Of a DNA stretch of 64,000 nucleotides, positions 12,881 through 22,969 are shown one piece after another (the stretch's first letter is position 1; the number at the start of each line of letters is the position of its first letter). The DNA is taken from NCBI RefSeq assembly GCF_029784155.1, contig NC_073692.1:425239324-425303323 (forward strand), written 5' to 3'. Both the position numbers and the translations under genes were made by a program. The notes beneath the pieces were generated by a model, which worked only from the letters and a program-made list of their open reading frames with translations, did no database searches and was not told where the DNA came from. The stretch comes from Uranotaenia lowii (Eukaryota > Arthropoda > Insecta > Diptera > Culicidae).

Positions 12881-14329
12881 TAAATTCTGCTGACTTGAAC
12901 TTTGCAAATTTGCACTATGTTGACCTGCACCTTGAGGACTCTCACCTTGCTGATTCGCACCTTGCTGACTCTGGCTTCCACGCTGTGGTTGCTGCTCGCC
13001 GAATTGCCCGTTTCGTTGACCAGACGAATAATTGGAACCACGCTGTTGTTCGGCTCGAGAATCATGAAGAAGAGTGTTGTGTTTCTGCGGACATTTGCTA
13101 CAATTTCGTGAAGGACATGAATGAAACGTATGTTTTGTCGTACGTAGGCAATTAGTACACAAACCCTTGCTGTTGATAAGATCATATTTTTGCCGAAGAG
13201 ATAGATGGAGGAACTCAGGGCATTGATAGATGTAGTGCATTTGGCCACATTGATAGCACCCATTTGATGTAGTATTTGATCGATCAGAACCAGATGTGAA
13301 ATGCGAAGCTACACGAACGGAGCTGCTAGCTCTTGGATTTTGCTCGAATTTGGAAGAAGAAGAATACTGTCTGGACGTAGGAAGAACTTTCGCATACCCT
13401 TGTAAAAAGCCAAGAAAATCTTCATAAGATGGCATAGTATCTCCTTCAAATTCCTTTTTCGTTGTACTATCACTGTATTCCCTGGAGTCGATCGCATTGC
13501 AATGTCGGTCCCACTCGCGCTTTGTGTTGGGATCAAGACGAATGTAGAGATCAAAAACTAAACGAGAACTCCACTGATCGACTGATTCTCCAAGTCGGCG
13601 AAGATTTGCCAAATGCTCCTCAAAACTGTCGATTAATTTTAAAAGCTCATCACTGCTCTCTTTCTGCATTGCTGGAGTGTCATGAAGACCTTGAATATGA
13701 CAAAAAACTAAACGACGTTGACTTTCATATCGGCGGATCAGCAGTTTCCAAGCCGTGTTGTAGCCCTCTTCGCTCACTTCAATGTGGCCGATCAAACGGG
13801 AAGCTTCACCTTGCACAAGACTTTTAAGATACTGCAACTTGTCCACACCTCTGATTTCCTGACGACTTACAACACCAGCGTAGAAACTGTCACGGAAGGA
13901 AACCCAATCTTCCGGTCGACCACTGAATTTCAGGAGCGGCAGCTCGGGATAGCGAATGTGGGAGCCTGTGGGGGCAGAAGTTCCTTGGGGAAGGGGCGGA
14001 GCCGGTGGAATGGGGGCAGATTGTTGCTTGGGGAGTTTTGATTGCAAAGCCACTTTGAAGTTGAAGTAATATGTTTCAAACTTGAAGCGCTCTTTCTGAA
14101 CCGAAATGACCTCGGATTTGGAAGAATAGGATTCCAGTTCGGCAGCGACTCCGAAAAATGTACGGTGGTATTCTTCAAGTTTGTCTAACCTTACCTGAGC
14201 CTGACATTGGTGATCCTCTGGTTTGTATTTGTTCAGAAAAATTTCCAATAGCGACATAGACTCCATCAAGTTTGAGAGCCGTTGACGGAGTTTGGCTACG
14301 ATCAAATCCTTTCCTTCTTCGTCGCTCAT
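12875..14329 (-). CDS. gag: BEL/Pao Gag protein, open frame
   Basis: This frame of 484 codons runs from an ATG at 14329 to a stop at 12875. Gag builds the retrotransposon particle and packages its RNA in the cytoplasm. The N-terminal third is helical and charged. The middle has the PELPLLKFSGRPEDW.SFRDSF signature common to BEL/Pao Gag proteins. The C-terminal third has three zinc knuckles from about residue 355: CYQCGQMHYIYQC (CX2CX3HX4C), CTNCLRTTKHTFHSC (CX2CX5HX4C) and CSKCPQKHNTLLH (CX2CX3HX4H). The tail is Q/S/G-rich and low in complexity. There is no internal stop or frameshift, which contrasts with the ruined pol just downstream. Family assignment is firm; activity is not shown. Confidence 0.9.
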   Translation of the reverse strand: MSDEEGKDLIVAKLRQRLSNLMESMSLLEIFLNKYKPEDHQCQAQVRLDKLEEYHRTFFGVAAELESYSSKSEVISVQKERFKFETYYFNFKVALQSKLPKQQSAPIPPAPPLPQGTSAPTGSHIRYPELPLLKFSGRPEDWVSFRDSFYAGVVSRQEIRGVDKLQYLKSLVQGEASRLIGHIEVSEEGYNTAWKLLIRRYESQRRLVFCHIQGLHDTPAMQKESSDELLKLIDSFEEHLANLRRLGESVDQWSSRLVFDLYIRLDPNTKREWDRHCNAIDSREYSDSTTKKEFEGDTMPSYEDFLGFLQGYAKVLPTSRQYSSSSKFEQNPRASSSVRVASHFTSGSDRSNTTSNGCYQCGQMHYIYQCPEFLHLSLRQKYDLINSKGLCTNCLRTTKHTFHSCPSRNCSKCPQKHNTLLHDSRAEQQRGSNYSSGQRNGQFGEQQPQRGSQSQQGANQQGESPQGAGQHSANLQSSSQQNLQ

Positions 14330-15020
14330 CGTTTCGCCGTGCCTTCGCTACGATGTGAGAAGCAACCCACTCACCAGCAGTATGGAAAATTACCGACGGC
14401 AAAATTTTGTGATGCCGGTAATGCCGATCACTTTTGGCTATATCTGCTAGCCGATCACTTTTATCTGCTTACTCAGGAACGCTTTCTTTTCTTTTCCACT
14501 TTTTAATTTTCTTATTTCTCCAATTTCACTTTGATTTTTCTTCTCTTTTATATTCACTTTGGTTTTGATTTTTATCTTTTTCACTCTGATTCTCTTTTTT
14601 CTTCTTTATATTGTTTTTTTCACTTTCTTCCCACCCTTTCTCTTCTTTCTTTACCCCTGATCACTCTTGGCCGTTATATTTCCAACCACGTGTGCTCAAT
14701 CACACTTTTCTTGCCTTGCAACGGTGTGATTTACACCTTTATTTGCAGAAATTTCGCGTTATTTTCCCCCACACTTTGATTTCAGAGCTATATTTCGCCA
14801 GATATTCACTTTGAGGGAACACGTGGCCCAGAAACCCAAGCCAATTCCCACCACAATGGATCTTTTCACTATGGACAATGGCTTCACACAAAGGCTTTCG
14901 CACAATAACCCCAAGCCGCCTACAAAATGGCGTCAATCACGTTGTGATTTCCACGCCAATTGCGGCTTTATTCTTCACGGTTTTTCACTTGTCGTGATAA
15001 TTTTCACGGAAAAGGCTCTC
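14330..15020 (-). other. BEL leader (5' untranslated region)
   Basis: About 0.7 kb between the primer binding site and the gag ATG. On the plus strand it is rich in T and in ttttc/ctttt runs (14480-14660). No conserved open frame is seen. Retroelement leaders usually carry dimerisation and packaging signals, but I cannot point to one here. Confidence 0.6.
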
Positions 15021-15038
15021 ATCCGGCTCGAAGGACCA
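15021..15038 (-). promoter_or_regulatory. primer binding site matching tRNA-Tyr 3' end
   Basis: The plus strand reads ATCCGGCTCGAAGGACCA, which is the 3' end of an insect tRNA-Tyr as I recall it (T arm, acceptor strand ending CTTCGAAGG-type pairing, plus CCA). The minus-strand element RNA would therefore be complementary over 18 bases. It lies five bases inside the 5' LTR, the normal place for a reverse-transcription primer site. Confidence 0.8.
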
Positions 15039-15043
15039 TAAAA

Positions 15044-15532
15044 TGTACGTGAAAATCAACACTTTGGTCAATCGGATGCAGAGCCCTTGAAGCACTTTGT
15101 CAAAACGTCTTTGTCAAGATCTCAGATTGATCCAAGATCACACGCGTTAACCGGGACTATGACTTTCGGGGTATTCGATTCAATCGGTTCCCAACAATTT
15201 GGGTAGAATATAGAACGCGAAACTTAGGAAAAGTCAAAATTATATTTCTACAAGTGACTATATTGCTTCTACTTAGCACGCGAGATTACAAGCCACGATG
15301 TGGTCTTCCTGAGAGCTGCAGTCGAATAGACCGATCAGCAGAGCCACGCTCGATCGCTTCAACTCGATCGTCTACCTAGGGTATTGTTCTACTTGAGTCA
15401 AGGTTTTCTACCTACGCTATTGTCCTCACTGTGTGTGGTGTGATACAATTCTGTGTGCCTAGCAAAGTGTAGAACAAAGTTTGTTAAATCAAAATCTAAA
15501 TTCACAGTGGTGCTCAAATTTGGTATCAAACA
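15044..15532 (-). repeat. 5' LTR of the BEL element (489 bp)
   Basis: Direct repeat of 10802-11320, with TG at the left end and CA at the right. Apart from the 11-base versus 41-base block after CAGATTGAT (15132-15142) and one substitution, I see no difference from the other LTR. As the 5' LTR of a minus-strand element it should carry the promoter, but no specific core promoter element was resolved. Confidence 0.93.
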
Positions 15533-15555
15533 ATGACAAAAATGACAATAATGAC
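15533..15555. repeat. satellite remnant on the far side of the BEL insertion
   Basis: Immediately after the 5' LTR the sequence returns to the satellite: ATGACAAAAATGACAATA, then ATGAC. The first five bases are the target-site duplication. This shows the array extended about two and a half units past the insertion point before giving way to other DNA. Confidence 0.95.
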
Positions 15556-16925
15556 GCACTATTCGACATGGAAAAAAAATGTTGAAAACAACCAAGTTCA
15601 CAAAATTGAAAAAAATGAACAATTGGACAAAATTGACCTAAGTTACTTAACTGTTAAAATTGATAGAATTGTTAAAATTGTGCAAATTATATTTTTATTT
15701 TAATTTTTGTCATTTTTAGCAGTGTGTAAAAATTTTTAAATTTTTTTCAATTGTGTTTTATTTCCCTATTTAGTCCATTTTGTCAATTTAGCTTATTTCG
15801 CTATATTTAAGAATTGAAGCATATTTGTCATTTTATGACAATTTCGTCAGTTTTTTATTTTTGTTTGTTTTGTAAATTTGGTTTATTTTGCCATTTATGT
15901 CAATTTAACAAATCTTTTAATTTCTGTCAGTTTTGTTCATTTAGTACAATCTTGAATTTTTTTTGAAATTTTGTAAATTTTTTCGTTGAAAAATTTAAAA
16001 TATTTCAAAGTGAAATAAATGCTAAATGACGAGGCAAAATTGTAATTTTTTACAGAATTTCCAGAATGGTTATATTTTTTTAAATTTATTTATACTCAAC
16101 GTTCCGCACCGTATTTACTCTAGCGAATGCAATTTTACCTCATTATTTTTTCAATATACTCGTTTTCTTCACTGTGAAAGCTACCTAAAGCAAACGTAGA
16201 AGTTTTTGAAACACATGGTTGGGCATCTTTTTGAAATTGTATTTTAATTTTTTTTTCTCTTATGGATATTGTGATTATTTTGAAATTCTTTTATCTTATT
16301 GACAATTCCGAATTTCTAGTTGTTCAATGCATTTTGAATTTTCTTCGTTCGAGATTCTTCAATCATAATTAATGCAGAATTGGTAAATCTATTATTTGTT
16401 TTTTTTTTTTTTTATTTTGTGTCACATGTTAACAACCATTATTTACAGGCTGTAATAATAAATAATACACGGTGAAGTGTATGAAATCGGTTTTTTTTTA
16501 ATTTTTGTCAAATAATTTTCTTCAATATATGCACATGTTTGAGAAATTTTGGAAATTTGTTTAAATTCTTTAAATTTTTTTTTAAATTGTTTTGTTGTAA
16601 CACTATAAAAAAAATGGATTTCAAATAAATTCTGTGTCCAAAATTTTTCACAAAACTTATTTATTTTGTATTTTTTAAATTATGTTTGGATTAAATTATA
16701 CACGTTCAAAATGAAAAATGAACTAATTTTGTATACATTTTTTTTAACTGACCAAAATGTGTACCTAGCGTAAAATGATTTGAATTCTAATGCCATCAAA
16801 AGATGTGGATTTTTATGCACTTAATCTTGCACTTAACAAAACATGTTGTTTGTATCAAATACTTTTTTCTTTACCAATCGAGTGCTTAATTATGTTGATT
16901 TTATTAAAATTTTAACATTTCACCT
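15556..16925. other. AT-rich spacer with degenerate TTTTGTCA-like motifs
   Basis: Very AT-rich DNA without a recognisable gene. Short motifs such as TTTTTGTCATTTTT, TTTTGTCAATTTA and TTTGTCATTTTA recur through about 15550-15950. They may be decayed satellite units, but could also be simple-sequence coincidence in T-rich DNA. Confidence 0.45.
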
Positions 16926-16929
16926 GCAG

Positions 16930-17745
16930 ACTTCAATTCGATTGGACTTCAATAAAAAAAGATATGCCTTAGGTCGTTTATAAGGTGCTGCTTCATAAAC
17001 GTCCAGTATTTCTCGATGGGGCGGAGCTTCGGAGTGTTGGGAAGGTTGAACATTTTCGGAACGAAATTGACCTTATTGTCTGCATACCACTTCAGCACGT
17101 TCTTGGAGTATAGCATAAGGCTAAATCTGGCCCGAAGATTGTTGGGACGTTGTGGACTTTCAGGAGGGAAAGCAGCCACTTCCGGAGTGCCACTTCATCG
17201 TGTTCTGGGTCACGAAAGGTGCACTCCGCTTCTCGCAATTGCAGGCTTACCAAACCAGGAATTTATTCGCAAATTTGGACATTTTCTGAATGCGGACATG
17301 CTTCGGAACGATGAACTTATCCTTAGCCGAGAACAACATGTTGCTGGGAATATCTTTGAACTCGGCCTTAACACATGTTTCGTCGTTCATGATGCAGCAT
17401 TCAACTTTCGTCAGCATGTTGAGGTACAACTTCCTGGTACGAATTTTGGCGGACTTGTTCTGCTTCTCGTTGCAATTGAGGGCTTTTTTTAACCTTGAAC
17501 GTTCGAAGTCCAGCCTTAGTTTTGGACTTCTGTACAAAACTTCGGCTTAGGTGCAGCTTCTTAACCACATCCCGAACGGAGGTGTTCGGGTTTCGGTTGA
17601 AGGCCCCAACTACGCGGTTGTGATTTTAGGTGTAATACTTTTTCCTTCACTTCTGGGCTTCCAATCGTACATCGAACCACTTAATCACTCGCAACACCTT
17701 GAAATTCGCGATTCCCAACATTTAAGCGTTGGAACCTTGTTCTCA
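16930..17745 (-). pseudogene. Tc1/mariner DD37E-type transposase, broken
   Basis: Minus-strand fragments give most of a mariner-type transposase in more than one frame. They run from a helix-turn-helix part (NRNPNTSVRDVVKKLHLSRS, ~17600) through RTRKLYLNMLTKVECCIMND (first catalytic D in MNDETCVKAEF), DVP-like KFIVPKHVRIQKMSKFANKF, to NVLKWYADNKVNFVPKMFNL and LRPIEKYWTFMKQ (catalytic E). The second catalytic D block, normally WPDLASCHYSK, is mostly lost between 17150 and 17240, and frames shift there. The transposase would cut and paste its own element; this copy cannot encode an active enzyme. The motif set is that of the mosquito DD37E group. Terminal repeats were not resolved. Confidence 0.85.
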
Positions 17746-17749
17746 TGAT

Positions 17750-18610
17750 GAATGCGCAGGATTTTATGACGCATGAGCTGTTCTTACAACTCTATTTCCG
17801 CGAGTTTTTATCACAGGGCTTTCAAACCTGCAGGATGTAAACAATGCACTTTGAACTAAATCCACCCAAATTATCATTAAATTATACCCAACGGTTTGTG
17901 ACGGATCATTCTAATAAAAATAAAGATGCATAACAGTATGCCATCTAGCCGTCAGATTTAGAAACATTTTTTTTTGTCTAGACACAGCAAACGCTTGAGC
18001 TGGTACCCCATGCTATTTTTTGGCTCACTAAATAAAAGACCGGGAATGATTATCCACCGTAGATCTAGGTTAAAAGGGAGACAAAGAAAGAACTGATCCT
18101 TTTGTTTAAAAAAAAAACTCGAACGTTGAGCTTGGAATGACCTTCGAGTCGACTTGCACAGACATTTGATATCGAACAGCCAAACTTTACAGTGTAACAT
18201 ATTTAGGTGTGTTATCAGAATTGGGTAACGCATTATTTGGACCAATCTTAGTATATCAGATAACTGATCAAAAAAAACTAAGTTCGGTACAAATAGTTGG
18301 GTCATTCTTTCCGTTATCATACACCTTATATGGTAGTAATTTGAAAAAAAAATCAAACCAACTATAAATGTAAGCTGTGTAAGTAATCTTTTGCTTGAGA
18401 ACAGGATATTCGGTCATTAAGTTCTGCTTGATGTCACGCATGTAGTTTGAGTGATCGTGCGTAGTACAGGTAAATTAAAAAACATAAAAAAGTCCTTCTG
18501 AGAATATAAAACGATTTTCCTAACAATCTACGATGACAGGTAACCCGCGTCAAAGTGGGTATAAGTTCGGGCTACGAAACACGCCTTGATCTCACGTTCT
18601 GAGGATTCAG
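17750..18610. other. unassigned AT-rich DNA
   Basis: No supported gene. A 132-codon minus-strand frame at 17958-18356 lacks family motifs and is rich in residues expected from AT-rich noise. No repeat or RNA structure stood out. Confidence 0.45.
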
Positions 18611-18620
18611 AGTACGGTTT

Positions 18621-18773
18621 CCGGTTGTGGAGTGAGGACCCCCGGAAGCCAGCTGTGGTCAAGCGCTAAGCTTATATTCGGTCGTGGAGTGAGGACCCCG
18701 GAGCTATTGTGAGCCTTCAGCGCGTGCGCAAAAGCAACGCTAAGTACCCGGTTGAGGAGTGAGAACCCCCGGG
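18621..18773. repeat. three imperfect copies of a GTGGAGTGAGGACCCCCGG motif
   Basis: Three related ~23-base segments lie at 18621-18645, 18679-18701 and 18748-18773. Each runs CGGTT/CGTGGAGTGAGGACCCC(C)GG, with GAGGAGTGAGAA in the third. Each begins with CCGG or CGG and ends with CCGG, so each could pair end to end as a small hairpin. They are much more GC-rich than their surroundings. Function is unknown; a fragment of a transposon untranslated region is plausible. Confidence 0.7.
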
Positions 18774-18779
18774 TTACAG

Positions 18780-21215
18780 CAATTCCATAGTGTGACAATT
18801 TCACCGTGGGCACCCTTTATGTCACTTATTCGATAATATTATGTTCATATTCCAACGAGATGAAAAGTTTGTGTGAATTCAATGTAATTTTTTAGTCTTT
18901 ATAGTCTTTTGAACATGTCTTTGTCAACATAAACTTTTATTTAATTTAAAAAATAGAAAGTTGATGCATCAATTCATCAGTGGCATCACTTTAGATAACG
19001 AGAAAGTTCAATCAAAACTGGAGAAAATATGCAAAACCACTCATCAAAAATTAAAAAAAAAAATAAAACAAAATGTCGGAATCAAAAAGCGATTACATCA
19101 AATTATCACAACCTTTATCCAATAAGCTTATGCAAATTCGCCAACATCTTGTTCCTACAAGCACTCATCCTAAGCTAATTATGATTAATGATAATACGAT
19201 GATTGAGAGAGCTGTCATCACTTCTTTCGTCCATGTCGCGAGTTGTATGTAATTGCCAGTCCCTGCACCAATAATATGATTTAGTAGCAAAAAAAAGATG
19301 CAGCCCATCCAGCGAGTTGACTTGACTGTCCCCCAAGTCCATTTGCATACCGACGACGAACGTAGGAGCTAAATCCTCCTCCACGTAACACATTTCTTTG
19401 TGGATACACTCATAGAAACACATTCGGTAAACAGAAGTGCTGAAACATCATTGGATCCAACGTCGAATGAATATTTAATGAACCGTAAGCAGCCAACCGT
19501 CAACAGCTTCCATCTGAACCAATTTGGACGCTTTTTTCACTCTAGTTTCTTCTGGTCTTTTCTTTCGGAAGGGTTCAGTGCAACTTTTGACGCAACATCC
19601 CATCATACAAATGGACTCTGAGTGGAGGAAGGGCGAATGCAGTAAGTCCATTTGTGGTGACAGAAGATTATTTACTCTTTTCCTATTCTTTTGGGATTTT
19701 TTTTTTTCTCTTCAGGAGTGCCGTTGGATTGATGTTTGCATCCCTGAGATGCATCCAACAAAGTTCAAATGTATGAGCTGAGCAAATGAACTACCGAACC
19801 GGACTACGTTTGAGCAAACTTTGAGAATACCTTTACACATTTGGAGGACAAATATCCCGCGAGCACAAATAGAAAACGCTTCCTGAAGAAGGGCTCGACG
19901 CACCAGAGCGCTTCTTGAGTACACACACCTTACCCGGTGAGATGGAAGATCACGTGCTGAACGAAGAAATGTCCCAGGTCAGGTTTTTTTTCACTGAAAA
20001 TTTAATTTGTGTTTCAGAACTATAAATACAGATTTTTTTTAATTTACAACTTAGAAATTTTCACATCGATGATTAGAATTGTAACAATACCTTGCGTTTT
20101 TAAGACATGAATTAAAAATCAAAAAACGAGCATGCAACTGAACCATTCCGTTCAAAGCCTTCGATGGACAATTCGAGAACCCGCAAGCTGCAACGAACGG
20201 AAGCCATCCGAAAGTATCTGACAAGTTTGAGCACCTCACCGGGAGGAGTTGCCAGTAGTTAGACAAATAATGGAAGAAGCTGCTTCGGTCACTTTATTTG
20301 ACTTTTCCTTCGAGGGGCCAAACAACGTCGTCGACGTCGTTGTTAACATTGCCGTTTGAATGAATCCGGGGCACGCATTTGTCGAAAGACTGTTGGCGAC
20401 ACAGGAATAGTTTTGTTCAAAAAGCTCCTTCGAGATGCATTGTTGAATGGCAGAGGAGCGAGATAAATGGAAAAAAGTGGACTGCAGTTGTGCGTTTACA
20501 AGTGCTTCTGAAACATTTCTAGAAGAACTCTGTCAGTGGATTTTGTTTGTTCTCGGAGCATCAACAAGAATGTTTGTTCTGCTGAGTTGGAATGTAATAT
20601 TTGATCGAACGATTCTTCATATGAAACTTTATAACATGATTTCAGAACGATTCCATACACATTTGAGTTGAAATCATATACTCGAACTAATTTTATTCAA
20701 CTGGATAAAACCTTCATGAACAACGGTTCAAATAAGTTAAAAACATTGAAAATAGAAAACCAAAAGTTGGTAGCAAAGAGAAATGTTTCACTACCAGCCT
20801 AACGGCAAAAGTTATGAACCGAGAAAAAAAAACTGTCAGTTGGTAGACACTCGCTTCACTCTCGCTGAAATCGAAAATCAACAAGCCCGGGCAAGCTTTC
20901 GTCAATCGAGCCTCCAGGAAGTTCTTTTGTAATTTTATGCTAATTTTAAGCAAACGTGAACAATCAATTTTCTTTCGTTGTATTTTTTCCTCTGACTACG
21001 GCAGTCGATTCTCTAGGTTTGCTGGCTGTCAGTGGTTTGAAGCAAGAAAAAAGCGAAACTTTTTTCCCGAATGATCATGTCACTTTTGCAATCGAAAGTT
21101 ACCTAAGCCATGTGTTGTTGCGCTTGTTACAGACTGTTTCCAATTGTTATTGGTTGTTTTCACAGATATTGTCAATGAGTATCGAGTAACGATTTTTGGA
21201 TTTGGAACATGGTAA
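18780..21215. other. unassigned DNA, no gene recognised
   Basis: About 2.4 kb with only short open frames (60-85 codons), none with a domain I recognise. Two blocks (19700-19930 and 20100-20290) are slightly less AT-rich and may be old repeat fragments. No splice-linked exon set was found. Confidence 0.4.
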
Positions 21216-21219
21216 AAAT

Positions 21220-21297
21220 GGCTGAATTAGATGACCTTTTCATAAAGAAACTTCTTGAAGAACGGCTGAATTAGATGACCTTTTCATAAAGAAACTT
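21220..21297. repeat. 44-bp tandem duplication
   Basis: The 34-base segment beginning GGCTGAATTAGATGACC occurs at 21220-21253 and again, identically as far as I can read, at 21264-21297. It is a recent two-copy tandem duplication with a 44-base period. Confidence 0.9.
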
Positions 21298-21299
21298 GC

Positions 21300-22965
21300 T
21301 CGATTTATTTGAGATACAAAAATAACAAGGAGGCCCTCAAAATTTAATGAGTTTTATTATCGAAACTTGGAAGCTCTTGGAAATCTAAACAAGAAACTAC
21401 CAGTAGTTCCTTTATCTTGAAAAATGCGAAAAAAAAACTTCTAAGAAAGACAAACTTCGTGGAACAAGCTTGACCAGATCTACGGATTTGAAGCGCTTCT
21501 ACGGAGTTTCTCTCTGAAAAACTAAGGATTTTCAGCATTCCCTCGAAAAAGTTATTGGGCTGCTGCTGCTAAACGAAAATTATACCTGACGACCAAAACA
21601 AAGGTCATCAAGTTTTTCCAAAATCAGTAAGTTTTTCGTTTTTCGTCAAACGTACGGATTTGAGTGGATTCCAATCGTAGAAGGCTGCGTGGAACCAATA
21701 TTGCTACGATGACAGAATCTGTATTTTTTTCAATCCAAGAGATAAAGTGAGACCTTTTATCATCATATTCTTGATTTTTTTAAATAATCAGAGGGGGTTA
21801 AATTTCAATCTTTTCCCTGGTTTGAATCTAATCGGGACAAACCATACTTTTTCAATGTGGCATCTGCAATAAAGTGTCAATTTTCCAGCCATTTTTGTGT
21901 TCCTGGGAATCAAAAACCTTAGCTTTTTCCCGCGAAAAATTGAAAATGGATATTTTGATCCTCTAAAAGTTAATGATTTTTTAACGTGTTTTACACTTAT
22001 TCAGTAGCATCAAGCGTTTTCTTCATTTTTATACCATTCAAACAATAAAACTTTTGGTTTGGATTTTAAATTTTTTGGTATTTTCAAAGGGAAAAAGATA
22101 TTTTCACCGACAAACATATTTTAACTTCTTTAATAATTTATGTTGTGGACGGTTAAAACAATAATGGTAAAATTACAAGCTCGTTATTCTAAAAGAGTGC
22201 TGTACATTTATCAGTGTACTTAAAATAATTAGAATCCAAAAAGCAAAATGTATGAGTTAAATAACCTGCAAAACTAACTGCTTCTTGCTGCAAAAAAATG
22301 ACAAAATGGAGAAAGATTTTTCCGTAACGATATATGTTAGTTTGCTAGACTTTATTATTCATACCGATGATTTCGATCGAATTGGAAATTCTTAAGATGA
22401 ATATTGTAAAACGGACTATTCCAATTCTTTTCGTAGTGTTTTTTTTTTTAATTTGAACTCTTTGTCTCACTTTTAATACTTTTTATATTTTGGAAGAATA
22501 AAAACTAAATCTCATCAATTTATCAAGGTAAAACAATCATTTGCCTTGCTGGTTAAATATGTGTGAATCTTAGTTTTCTAGTGTACACGGATGTGCAATG
22601 TACGGATTCAAAGAAAAAAGACAAGGAAAAGAGTTGTATTAGCTTAGGAAGCATATGAACAGCATACATATGTGACTATTTATCTACATCATCAGCAGCA
22701 GGTTAAGCTTTTTTTTTATTGGAATTCGGGAATTGCTGAATTTTTTAGATTTCCGGGAATGGATACTCTAATCGGCAATTTGATGATCCGGAAAATCTGT
22801 TTTCACAAAAAAAAATAAAAAGATAAAATGGTCATAATCGGCAAATTTTGTTAATCCTGTTGTGGAAAATCTTTTGAAAGACAGACTAAACTCAAACAAA
22901 AATACAAATCATTGAAAAATTATACAATTTATTTGAATTCCTATTCCTATCGATCGATCCTGTAA
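21300..22965. other. unassigned AT-rich DNA
   Basis: No gene or structured element found. Homopolymer A/T runs are frequent. Short 'TTCCGGGAAT'-like words around 22725-22790 resemble those near 42130-42230, but not convincingly enough to call a repeat family. Confidence 0.4.
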
Positions 22966-22969
22966 TATT

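Larger units (their letters stand above)
10802..15532 (-). mobile_element. BEL/Pao LTR retrotransposon, internally deleted, inserted in the satellite
   Basis: This is a complete LTR-to-LTR insertion transcribed on the minus strand. Two direct repeats (10802-11320 and 15044-15532) both begin TG and end CA. Identical 5-bp ATGAC duplications flank them (10797-10801 and 15533-15537), and these are satellite sequence. Inside, in element order, are a tRNA-Tyr-like primer site, a ~0.7-kb leader, an open gag frame, and a short broken stretch with only integrase-end similarity. Protease, reverse transcriptase and RNase H are absent, so the 4.7-kb element is shorter than usual full-length BEL elements. 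The LTRs appear nearly identical apart from one indel block and one substitution, which points to recent insertion. Assignment to BEL/Pao rests on the Gag architecture and the integrase-end motifs. The copy cannot be autonomous as it stands. Confidence 0.92.

Noticed and set aside
12529..13263. 244-codon minus-strand frame overlapping gag as a separate gene
   Set aside because: Its first half is a shadow of gag in another frame. Only its second half has integrase-related similarity, which is included in the pol remnant.
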